Assembly (NCBI GenBank): GCA_961205875.1
Contig: OY540820.1
Location: forward strand, 1,550,001 to 1,614,000
DNA: 64,000 nt
DNA from: Sialis fuliginosa
Taxonomy: Eukaryota; Arthropoda; Insecta; Megaloptera; Sialidae
Reading direction: 5' to 3'
Positions within the stretch are counted from its first letter, which is position 1, and every line of letters begins with the position of its first letter. Under the pieces are notes generated by a model. It was not told the origin of the DNA. It ran no database searches and saw only the letters and a list, made by a program, of their open reading frames with translations. Position numbers and translations under genes: made by a program. Of this stretch, positions 33,801-43,071 are shown piece after piece.

Positions 33801-33851
33801 TTTAGACTTACACGTGTTTCAATAGCAATGCTATCATCATCAGAGTCTTAA
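33801..33851 (-). ncRNA. hammerhead ribozyme motif, copy B
   Basis: Minus strand: stem I strand AGACU, CUGAUGA, one extra U, stem II GAUAGC/GCUAUU around AUU (5 Watson-Crick pairs plus G-U), GAA, palindromic ACACGUGU, cleavage-site A, then AGUCU closing a perfect 5-bp stem I that continues past one mismatch. This is the best-formed of the copies. Its stems differ from A and C while the core is the same, so it comes from another family. The surroundings to about 34200 may be a Penelope-like terminal relic. Confidence 0.78.
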
Positions 33852-34436
33852 AGACACTAACTTAAAACTAAATACTACGACTATTTATATACCTTAGAAA
33901 CTACTGAACCGGAACTTATCCTGGAACGGGTAACGTTGACCGTATTGGTCTGAGTCATTATTATACATACAAATATGTTGTAATTTTTTATTTTGATTTT
34001 CAAACCGATTACAATAACTTCCAGTTGGGAAGTTAACAAGACCTCGTATTGATCTGAATATAGTAACTTATAAAAGAGATATCACAACTATTGTTAACAT
34101 TTCTGTAGTTTTTAAAGCAATGAAGTGGAACTATAAAAGTGTTATTAATATCCATTATATTCTAAGAAACAAAACAAATGTTTAAAAAACATAAAAAATA
34201 ACTGTTTCCACACAGTTCTTCTAAAAAAAAGCTTCATCTTTTGTTTGTATATATATAATGTATAGTATGTCATATTTTTCTCGTAAAATGAAAAATATAT
34301 GAAGTTTATTTTTATATAGGATCTGTCATTCTTTATACAGATATTCGCTCTTTGGAACCGCGGATTGACACACTAGAATATGGTTTCTGTCACACATATC
34401 TTTGACTTTGTATTACTAGATATTGACATTATTATT
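33852..34436. other. unassigned, possible Penelope-like flank
   Basis: Contains ACTGAACCGGAACTTATCC and GAACGGGTAACGTTGACC. I could not find reverse transcriptase or GIY-YIG motifs. Confidence 0.3.
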
Positions 34437-34437
34437 T

Positions 34438-34495
34438 ACTAGCTGGACCCGCGCGGCTTCGCTCGCGTGGACTACGGAATTATTGTTTAGGATTT
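34438..34495 (+). mobile_element. rB head fragment at hairpin border
   Basis: ACTAGCTGGACCCGCGCGG to TTATTGTTTAGGATTT. The match to rB stops where the hairpin starts, so the hairpin either interrupted or joined an rB copy. Confidence 0.8.
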
Positions 34496-35443
34496 AAAAT
34501 ATATGAGTATTTCCAGTAGTTTTAAAATGTCACCGATTTTGCTCCTATTTGTTTTTCTCAAAGTACATATCAAAAAAACACGTTTCCCAAAATCTTTTCT
34601 ACCCACTTCCTTTTTTGGCCGAATTACAATTTTTTAAACTTTTGAAATCGAGCGAAATTAGACTGTTTTCGATAGTACCTTATTTTTCAAAATGTCCCTT
34701 ATTATGCATGTTATAGGGCTCATTTTCTTCGTTTTTTATTGATCTTTCATTTGAAATCGGTTTCAGACCCGAATATTCAATTTTGGCCGAATGCGGTACC
34801 AAAACATTAAGCTTGATTTTTTGTAAAAATAGTCGATTTTGAAATTGCCGCCAAATATTTTGGTTTCAACCAAAATACTTCCGGTATAGGTCATTTTATT
34901 CAATTTTTTATGTAGTTTCCAAATATTTATACATTTTTTAATTTGATCAAAAACTTTTAATGTTACACTTGTTTTTAGATGTCTTATTTTCCAAAAAACG
35001 CTATATTCACACCATTAAAACTTTTTTCTCTATACTCCAAATTGCACCAAATTTTGGCAAAAGTTTCCCTTCTTTATCCTTAAAACAACCCTCAAAAAAC
35101 ATTTTTTCATATTGAGCTCCTAAGTGAGATATAATTTTTATAAAACACCTAATTACTCGTGTATTAAAGTTAAGAATTTACAGGAATTTTCAGTTTTTCT
35201 GAAATATCGGGGCTCCTGATAATCGAATAAAAAATATATCACTTAATTCGTTATGAAATTCCCTACAAATCTACATAAGTTTAATTTTTTTATATTAATT
35301 AAAAAACCTATAAAAAAATAAAAACTGGGCGTGCGCAAGCGAGCCAGTCTTAAAAATCAGTACACATTAAACAACGAAGTTATGAGGCACTATTCATTAC
35401 ATTTAACTACTGGAAAAACGGAGAAACTGTGGTTTCTAGTCAC

Positions 35444-35627
35444 TTAAACTAAAATATACACCTTAACCACAATAAAACAATGTCACTCGACACGTGTTTC
35501 GACTTCACAAGAAGTCCTCATCAGGAGCCTAACAGTTCCAGTCTGGAACTGTTAGGCTTCTTGTGAAGTCGAAACACGTGTCGAGTGACATTGTTTTATT
35601 GTGGTTAAGGTGTATATTTTAGTTTAA
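35444..35627. repeat. nested palindrome at the hairpin centre
   Basis: Left 35444-35540, right 35544-35627. Mirrored blocks are AAACTAAAATATACACC and CACTCGACACGTGTTTCGAC. The right arm lacks 13 bp that contain the hammerhead CUGAUGA box. Confidence 0.93.
35482..35530 (-). ncRNA. hammerhead ribozyme motif, copy C
   Basis: Minus strand: CUC, CUGAUGA, one extra G, a perfect 6-bp stem II GACUUC/GAAGUC closed by UUGU, GAA, palindromic ACACGUGU, cleavage-site C, GAG. Same family as copy A but with an undamaged stem II. The mirrored copy on the plus strand (35551-35590) keeps stem II's 3' half, GAAAC and stem III but has lost CUGAUGA, so only one arm can be catalytic. Confidence 0.78.
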
Positions 35628-36514
35628 GGCATTAGATACATTTAAAGTTGTTATTAAATAAATACGAAATCGATGTACAAAGTTTTTATTTATTTGTAGG
35701 TTTTGTAATTAATCTAAAAAAATTAAACATATGTAGATTTGTAGGGAATTTCATAACGAATAAAGTGGTATATTTTTCATTCGATTATCAGGAGCCCCGA
35801 TATTTCAGAAACACTGAAAATTCCTGTAAATTCTTAACTTTAATAGACAAGTAATTAGGTGTTTTATAAAAATTATATCTCACTTAGGAGCTCAATATGA
35901 AAAAATGTTTTTTAAGGTTTGTTTTAAGGATAAAGAAGGGAAACTTTTACCAAAATTTGATGCAATTTGGAGTAGAGAAAAAAGTTTTAATGGTGTGAAT
36001 ATAGCGTTTTTTGGAAAATAAGACATCTAAAATCAAATGTAACTTTAAAAGTTTTTCACCAAATTAAAAAATGTATAGATATTTGGAAACTACATAAATA
36101 ATTGAATAAATACCGGAAGTATTTTGGTTGAAACCAAAATATTTGGCGGCAATTTCAAAATCGACTATTTTTATAAAAAATCAAACTTAATGTTTTGGTA
36201 CCGCATTCGGCCAAAATTGAATATTCGGGTCTGAAACCGATTTCAAATGAAAGATCAATAAAAAACGAAGAAAATGAGCCCTATAACATGCATAATAAGG
36301 GACATTTTGAAAAATAAGGTACTATCGAAAACAGTCTAATTTCGCTCGATTTCAAAAGTTTAAAAAATTGTAATTCGGCCAAAAAAGGAAGTGGGTAGAA
36401 AAGATTTTGGGAAACGTGTTTTTTTGATATGTACTTTGAGAAAAACAAATAGGAGCAAAATCGGTGACATACGTGCGCCCTGTTTTTTTAAAAACTACTG
36501 GAAATGCTCATATA

Positions 36515-36969
36515 TATAATGCTCATTTTATAATATATTTTTATCATATATGTATAAAAAAAAGTAGGATGAGAGTTGATCACACTTCTAAGCCTGCTTG
36601 GGGTGTGCTATACAGTTATAGTCTAAGAAAAGTATGTTTAAGGTAAATAATACACAAAGTTGAAAATTGTCACACGTTTTCAAATTTTTCTTTTAACAGA
36701 TGTTGACAATTTCGTTTTTGTAAATCAAACATGTCAAAATAAGGCACAATATTTGACTTGATAAAGATTACAAGAAATGTATCTGTCTCAACATATTTCA
36801 TACGTTTTTTTTCTTCTGTCAGGTAATCTAACCGTTTTTCTGTATTTTATAAAACACCAACAATATTTACTGGAAAAATATTGATACATTAAAAAAAGCT
36901 GCCATAGACTTTCTTATACGTAATACTAATAAATAATAGTGTTCTTGTTTTTAATTATGTAGGTAGAAT
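36515..36969. other. unassigned; short rG remnant
   Basis: 36902-36932 carries CATAGACTTTCTTATACGTA, the inverted end of rG. Nothing else recognised. Confidence 0.4.
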
Positions 36970-36988
36970 CATAGACATAGAGCATGGA

Positions 36989-37119
36989 CATAGACATGTA
37001 GGATTGGACAGCGCGATCTGTATCTTACGAGTCTAATCGAGTTAAACCGTTTCCTTCTCTCTCACTCTTAACGACCATCTTAAAATGCGACTTGCACTGT
37101 CAAGTCCTACATGTCTATG
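36989..37119. mobile_element. 131-bp MITE with palindromic P-like ends
   Basis: CATAGACATGTAGG...CCTACATGTCTATG, flanked by the perfect 8-bp duplication AGCATGGA (36981-36988 and 37120-37127). The first nine bases equal those of the P-like elements (CATAGACAT), and GACAGCGC / GCACTGTC lies just inside, so the same transposase may have mobilised it. It landed in the terminus of P-like copy 4. Confidence 0.9.
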
Positions 37120-37352
37120 AGCATGGACCACGCATCTGATTCGAAAACAACGACGTGTCAAAAGAACGAGATGGAAACAGGTTTAGAATATACTTGTCCT
37201 TTTTTTAAACAGGAGTGTAACTATTCATTCTTGCCCCCAACATTAAAAATATTCATAGACTCATGCATATAAAGAGGTTAAAATACAAAAAATAAATAAC
37301 GTTACAAAAAAAAATTTATTAAAAAAAACGATTGTTGATTTCTAAATAATAA

Positions 37353-37604
37353 ACAACTTTCATCAAAATGTAAACAACACAGCATTGTCCATTTTCTGAC
37401 AATTGCATCTTTTTCACCAATAATGTTTAACCATTTTTGTTTTTCATCTTCTTTAAGTGGAAATCTGTGACAACAGATTTATAATTAATTAATTACCGAT
37501 AAGTATTATTTAACAACATATTATTGAAAATATTATTAACGGCGAAAATATATTTTAGGATCTTTATCCAACCGCCACTTACACACAAAACAAATATCAA
37601 CCAT
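37353..37604 (-). pseudogene. THAP-domain transposase, N-terminal remnant
   Basis: Two in-frame pieces on the minus strand. The first (37604 to 37544) starts at an ATG and encodes MVDICFVCKW, a CxxC pair, through KIYF. The second (37469 to 37353) encodes HRFPLKEDEKQKW, a central IIGEKDAIVRKW stretch and LCCLHFDESC, supplying the C-x2-H pair. Together they show the C2CH layout and the FP and HF landmarks of THAP domains, the site-specific DNA-binding module of P-element transposases. A 74-bp AT-rich segment with stops (37470-37543) separates them. The rest of the transposase is gone, so no activity is expected. Confidence 0.75.
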
Positions 37605-37622
37605 TATAGTATGTTTATTTAT

Positions 37623-37646
37623 GGTGCCTTTACCTTACTTTACTTC
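37623..37646 (-). mobile_element. solo rE terminus
   Basis: GGTGCCTTTACCTTACTTTA, the inverted form of the rE end, faces the left end of the complete rE element at 37667. It could be the end of a second, deleted rE copy. Confidence 0.65.
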
Positions 37647-38029
37647 AAGACTGATTCCTTATTTGTAAGGTAAAGGCACCAGTGGTGGCCACTATAAGAG
37701 CAAGTTTTCAGTTTTTTTGGATTAATGAGCTTGTTTTTTGTAATTTTCATGAAATCATGTTACTAATAAAACAAGTAACTCTTTATTTAATCAATTTCAT
37801 TACCAAAATCCGCAAATATAGTTTTTTTCTTTAAATTATAGCCTTTTATTTTGATCATGTTTTTTCTCCAGTAGTGGCAGAGGTAAAACCAGTTATGGCA
37901 ACCCAGTGATGGCAAAATGATATTTCTAATACTTTGTTATAAAAATTTGTTTTTTAAACTAAAGGTAAATATGATGAATTGTCATACAATAAATAAATAA
38001 GTAAATAGATTACATTTTTAATTAGAGCA

Positions 38030-38940
38030 GGGTCGTATTAAGTAAAATTTATAGTTAATATTTAATAATAAATCATAAGTAATTAAATACTAAGCAATGG
38101 AACTTTTGATATCGATGTAATTAAACCGATAATGTTATTGAATATTTAAGCCAGGCACGTATTAAGAAGCATTTGCAATTAGTATTTTCTCATAAAATTT
38201 GTTTAAAAATGAAAATGTTAACTAATGGAAGTTGTTATATCTATGTAATTAAACTTATAATGTATATTGAATATTTAAGCCAGGCACGTATTAAATAGAA
38301 TTTAAAATTAATTTTTCCAATAAAAACTGTATAAAACGAAACCATTTAGTAATAAGTTATGGAATTAATGTAGTTAATACGAAAATGTATATATGAATAT
38401 TTTAGTCAGGTACGTATTAAGAAGAATTCATAATTAATATTTTCCAATAAAAACTATATAAAAATGAAACAATTAAGCAATGACAGTTATGACATTGATG
38501 TAGTTAAACTGAAAATGTACCTATATATGAATATTTTAGTCAGCTACGTATTAAGAACAATTTATAATTAGAAAATTTTCTGATAAAAATTCTATAAAAA
38601 TGAAAATATTAAGTAATGGTAGTTATGACTTTGATGTAACTAAACCAATAATGCATATTGTATATTTAAGCCAGGTACGTATTAAAAATAATTTATAATT
38701 AATATTTTCTAATAAAAATTGTATAAAAATGAAACCGTTATAGCATTGATGTAGTTAAACCAAAAATGTATATATTAATATTTTAGTCAGGCACGTATTA
38801 AGAAAAATTTATAATGAATATTTTTTCATAAAAATTATATAAACATGAACATGTTTACCATCCGCAGTTGTTATATTGTGATTTTTGAGTCAGGGGCGTA
38901 TTAAGAAAAATATACAATTAATATTATCTATAATAATTTG
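38030..38940 (+). repeat. tandem array, about 8 units of 103-134 bp
   Basis: The core AAGCCAGGCACGTATTAAGAA recurs with CGT at about 38034, 38158, 38287, 38413, 38547, 38678, 38794 and 38897. Units also share ATGTAGTTAAACC and AAAAATGAAA. They are diverged. Confidence 0.9.
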
Positions 38941-39289
38941 TGCAGATACTTTAGTAAAACACATGTGTGATAGTTACACAATTCAATTTATTTTTTTAAT
39001 TAACAAATTATAAATCACAAATAATAAGCAAGTATTTAACTAACAATTAATTATAAAAATTTATAAATTATAAATTTATAGTAAGTAAGTTAATTAACAG
39101 TCGTCTTTATGTTAACCACACTTTCTTCTGATGATGAATTCACATCACATATGTTATACCAGTATCTTATAATGAAAAAAAAGCAAAAAATATAAAAAAA
39201 TGATATTTCAATATCTATCTTAAAATAATATTATTTCTACTGTTAATAAGTATAAAAAAATATACAACACGAGCGAAGCGGGTACGTCC

Positions 39290-39780
39290 AACATAACTAT
39301 CATTAATTTTTCTTTTTTTGTATTTTTTACGATAAAAATGATTTGTAAATTTTCGTTAATACAGGCCTGCCTAAACTGCACAGTTCTATATTTTATTTAA
39401 ATTATATCAACATAACTGTCTAAGCTTTTCTTTAAATTTTTGTATATTTTAAATATAAAATATTATAAATTTTCGTTAATACGGGCCTGCTCTAAATTTT
39501 CAATATTATAATTTATTCAAATACTGTCAATATAACAACTATTTTTTTACCTTATAACTATAGAATTTTTTAGAAAATATTATTTAAATTACTTCCTTAA
39601 TACGGATCTGCTTTAATTATTCAATATTTTTTTGTACATTAAACAATTCAAACAAACATAACAATTACCTTAAATTTGACTTTGTTTTTATATATTTTTG
39701 CATAAAATAATATCAATCGTAAATTTTCCTTAATACTTACCTGACCTAATTTGAATATGTTAATTGCAAATTTATCTTTA
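39290..39780 (-). repeat. inverted tandem array, about 4 units
   Basis: TTAATACGGGCCTGC-type cores at about 39358, 39478, 39599 and 39731 are the inverted form of the 38.0-38.9 kb unit. The two arrays face each other around a spacer of about 350 bp. Confidence 0.85.
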
Positions 39781-39872
39781 GAATTATAATTCACTATATA
39801 TTAATAATTTCAACCCGCCTGCTTAACATTTTTCACACCTAGTAATGAAAACTACATTTGAAAACATCGCTG

Positions 39873-39913
39873 CCACTACTGGGTATTCGTGAAAAATGAA
39901 TACCCAGTAATGG
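39873..39913. repeat. palindrome with CCAGTAATGG words
   Basis: CCACTACTGGGTATTC mirrored by GAATACCCAGTAATGG, with a short GTGAAAAAT loop (arms match except one position). Confidence 0.85.
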
Positions 39914-40123
39914 TTATTGAACACAAAACCCCTCCTAGAACAATAAAATTAAATTTAGTGGTGACCTTATCTTTAAGATATGTTCAAGAATGAAACATAT
40001 TAATTTCACTTCAAAAAAAAGATTTAAGCAGCATAAAAATCACTAATAATCAAACTCGCTCCACTAATCATTTACATAAGAAAATACACACTACGTAAAT
40101 TTCGACTGATCCGCGATGTTTAA

Positions 40124-40342
40124 ATGTCCACCATTTTGACACCTATTGGCCGATTGTCATCAAATCACGCTGTAAGACAGTTAAATATACATAGATTAAT
40201 ATTCAGAAATGATTATAACCAAATATCATCACATATTTCAAATTCAGGACATTTAATTAAACATTTGCCATTACTGGGGTGCTTGCCAAGACCGGTGCCG
40301 TTACCTTATTTAGATTTAGATCAAATAGCAGCAGAAAGATAA
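40124..40342 (+). CDS. rE conserved small ORF, copy C
   Basis: 72 codons, the longest version, starting MSTILTPIGRLSSNHAVRQL and reading through PLLGCLPRPVPLPYL across the rE terminus into flanking DNA. The first 21 residues equal those of copies A and B; the rest has more replacements. The natural C-terminus or splice site is unknown, since the last part is encoded by the TIR and flank. Confidence 0.4.
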   Translation: MSTILTPIGRLSSNHAVRQLNIHRLIFRNDYNQISSHISNSGHLIKHLPLLGCLPRPVPLPYLDLDQIAAER

Positions 40343-40570
40343 CGAGAAGGATGACAGAAAAATACAAGGAAGTGTGTGCAAGAGAGAGAGATATAAGATA
40401 CGAATCTTCTTTCATGTCGCTCATCTCATTGTATCTATTTGAATAAAAGATCTTTCCGATATTGATTCTGCGACGTGTTTATCATTTCAAATTTGTGTAC
40501 ATCGACTGATGGGAAATCAGTTTGTTACACCTTTTGTATTGTTTTCCAGAAGATACGGGTGGTTCAATAA
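40308..40570. other. unassigned flank of rE
   Basis: A GA-rich run at about 40382-40392. No repeat partner. Confidence 0.45.
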
Positions 40571-40578
40571 GTTTTGGA

Positions 40579-41376
40579 CATAGACATAGAGAATGGACCA
40601 CGCATTTGACTCGAAAACAGAGAGATAGAAACAGGTTTGGAATATACTTGTCCTTTTTCTAAACAGGTGTGTAACTATTTCATTCTTGATCCCGAACATT
40701 AAAAATATTCAGATATACATATATAAAGAGGTTAAAAAACAAAAAATAATTGACGTTATAAAAAAAATTTATTAAAAAACAAAAACAAAATTATGGATTT
40801 CTAAATAATATAAGTTTCGAATTTTTTGACCCAATTTTAATATCTTGTTCTTCCTTTTTCGTAGCTTCGTAATGTAACCTAATATCAAAAAATATGTTTA
40901 AAATTTTGTTAAGTAAATCTTGTATGTGCTGTTTGTAAAAGCAATCCACCTCATCATTTTGTAGGAACCACATGGGAATTGATTTAAAACTATTTTTTAT
41001 TAATATATATTTAATATTTTTGGTAGCAAAAATGTTATTTTCCCGGAATATCCGTTTAGTATTTTGCAAATTTTTATCAGATCAATTGATGTTTTTTTTT
41101 TTAATTTCCTCGATGAAATATGAACCATTATAGTATGTTTATTGTTTATATTATTTACTTTTCTAATAAAAAACTTATTGCACAAAAATCACAAGATAGA
41201 TATACAAAAATATATCTGACAGAAATACTACCCTGAACTATAGTAAGCTACCAATCAGATTCTTAGAAAAAGAGATAGATATATTCCAAACTACACTGCA
41301 TCTCTCTCTCACTTTTTGAACAGATGTTACACCATTATGTTAATACAGAATACGCTGTCCATTCTCTATGTCTATG
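40579..41376 (-). mobile_element. P-like non-autonomous transposon, copy 3
   Basis: 798 bp, the longest copy with both ends: CATAGACATAGAGAATGGAC and the mirrored TCTCTATGTCTATG. The flanks GTTTTGGA (40571-40578) and GTTTTGAA (41377-41384) match at 7 of 8 positions. Confidence 0.9.
40791..41185 (-). pseudogene. transposase remnant of P-like copy 3
   Basis: Two overlapping frames. The first (41185 to 41000) starts MCNKFFIRKVNNINNKH and contains the VHISSRKL start region aligned to the THAP ATG of copy 4. The second (41069 to 40791) has KSIPMWFLQNDEVDCFY, QHIQDLLNKILNIFFDIRLH and ends NSKLILFRNP. I infer a fusion of the leader to the C-terminal part of the transposase, with the DNA-binding and catalytic middle deleted. 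The SKLILF ending is like THAP-transposase C-termini as I remember them, which is only suggestive. Confidence 0.45.
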
Positions 41377-41384
41377 GTTTTGAA

Positions 41385-41642
41385 TATAATTAAGCAGTGG
41401 CGAAGCGTCCATGGAAGCAGGGGGAAATAGTGCGTCCCTTTCTTTATGGGCAAATTAATACAAATCTGTGTTTTCAGTTGATAAATAATTTAAAAATATT
41501 CTTAGAATATTCATTTTTTCACCCAACTCAAACATTTTAACCAAAAATCAAAAATAGCATTTAATATTAATTTATACCTACACTCTATTATAAAACTACG
41601 TCTTAATTTCTTGTATTTTAGATGATATTTGTATGACTAGTT
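41385..41642. other. unassigned
   Basis: AAGCAGTGGCGAAGCGTCC near 41393 resembles a widespread insect repeat start. Otherwise anonymous. Confidence 0.4.
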
Positions 41643-41961
41643 GAAATTCACTGCAGGAAATTTCACAAAATTTTTTTGAATTTTTGATTTTGTTAAAAGT
41701 ATGTTAATTATATAGAAAATGACGTGAAAAATTAAATTTTTCAAACCGCAGATCTGTATCTCAAACCGTTTTCGAGATATATCCTCTCAAAGTTTTAGTT
41801 TTTTCAAATATTTGGAAAAAAATAGCGCTAACTTTTGAATGAGTGGTCGGATTTGATTTTTGTCGACAAATTTGAAATTAAAGTGTAAAAATCTATATAA
41901 TTACATATATGAGCCGTTGATTTTGAAAGTGGCCTAACTCCATTTATGTTTAAACTGACAA

Positions 41962-42704
41962 TGAGCTTGTGGTATGTCAAACTAGAGCAAAAATAAAAAG
42001 ACACGTGTCCAACAATTTGATCTCATAGGCCTTAATTACAAAGATAATTAACTTTGAAAATTTGTGTATTCAATATAACCGTGTATTATGTTCGCTCGAA
42101 ATATAAGTGTGTTGGCCAACGCGCTGGCGTCTCGCCTGGTTTTAAGATTTTGATTTTAATTTTTATTTACAATTATTTGTTATTTTTTTGTACACATTAC
42201 CTCTCCCACTTGCGTAAAAATCGATAAATTAGACATAAATAAAACATATATTATTATTGACAATAGATGTTTGTGGTTTCTTTCAAGTTTGTCTTTTATT
42301 AAAACTTTTCAATTTATTAATTAAAAACTAATTAGTTGTGTCAATAATAAATTAAATTTACTTTAAAACAAATTAATAATTATGTACTGGCGTATATATC
42401 AATATTTCTATTGTCAATAATAATATATGTTTTATTTATGTCTAATTTATCGATTTTTACGCAAGTGGGAGAGGTAATGTGTACAAAAAAATATAAAATT
42501 GTAAATAAAAATTAAAATCAAAATCTTAAAACCAGGCGAGACGCCAGCGCGTTGACCGTAGGGCCAACACACTTATATTTCGAGCAAACATAATACACGG
42601 TTATATTGAATACACAAATTTTCAAAGTTATATGAGATCAAATTGTTGGACACGTGTCTTTTTATTTTTGCTCTAGTTTGACATACCACAAGCTCATTGA
42701 AATT
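41962..42704. repeat. hairpin C
   Basis: Shares GGCGTCTCGCCTGGTTTTAA / TTAAAACCAGGCGAGACGCC and CTCTCCCACTTGCGTAAAA with its mirror. The loop is about 125 bp. One arm has lost a short stretch near 42630. Confidence 0.92.
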
Positions 42705-43071
42705 CTCATGGACCGTGCGTTTCAATAAAATTAAAAATATACGTGTAAGATATCAATGTTCCACATTGATTAAGTGTTTCTAAGGGAGTTAAATTTATAA
42801 TTACTATTAAAATAACCCCAATTATTAAATCAATAATATGTGTTTTTTTACCACAAATGGAGTTAGACCACTTTCAAAATCAACAATTACGTTTGTTATT
42901 AATTTAGAAGAACTCAACTCCATTTGTAGTTAGTTAATATGCTTCAAATTGAAAAGAAAACAAACACTCATTTTAATTTATATTGTTTCTTTATAACTCT
43001 TAAAAAATTATACAATTCAGGAAATCTAAGTATGTATTTAGGTGATTTTTAAGTCTTGAGATTGTTTAATA

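Larger units (their letters stand above)
34497..36514. repeat. giant hairpin (2.0 kb, arms about 810 bp)
   Basis: Left arm 34497-35310, right arm 35697-36514. The outer 300 bp are almost identical between arms, apart from a 19-base insertion in the right arm at about 36470-36490. The loop (35311-35696) contains its own palindrome with a hammerhead. The high arm identity implies a recent origin or conversion between arms. No ORF beyond chance. Confidence 0.93.
36970..37622 (-). mobile_element. P-like transposon, copy 4, with THAP-coding remnant
   Basis: Starts at the terminus CATAGACATAGAGCATGGAC (36970) and matches the other P-like copies to about 37350 and again at 37596-37618 (CAACCATTATAGTATG). 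Between these lies sequence absent from copies 1-3 that encodes a THAP zinc-finger relic. The other end is cut by an rE terminus at 37623. A 131-bp MITE sits in its terminus. THAP plus 8-bp duplications point to the P superfamily. Confidence 0.8.
37667..40307 (+). mobile_element. rE element, full-length copy (2.64 kb)
   Basis: Terminal inverted repeats AAGGTAAAGGCACC (37667) and GGTGCCGTTACCTT (ending 40307), 13 of 14 matching. Left part as in copies 1 and 2, then eight direct tandem units (38030-38940), a spacer, four inverted units (39290-39780), a small palindrome (39873-39913) and the conserved ORF near the right end. The superfamily is undetermined: no transposase motif found and no clear target duplication. 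Confidence 0.78.
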
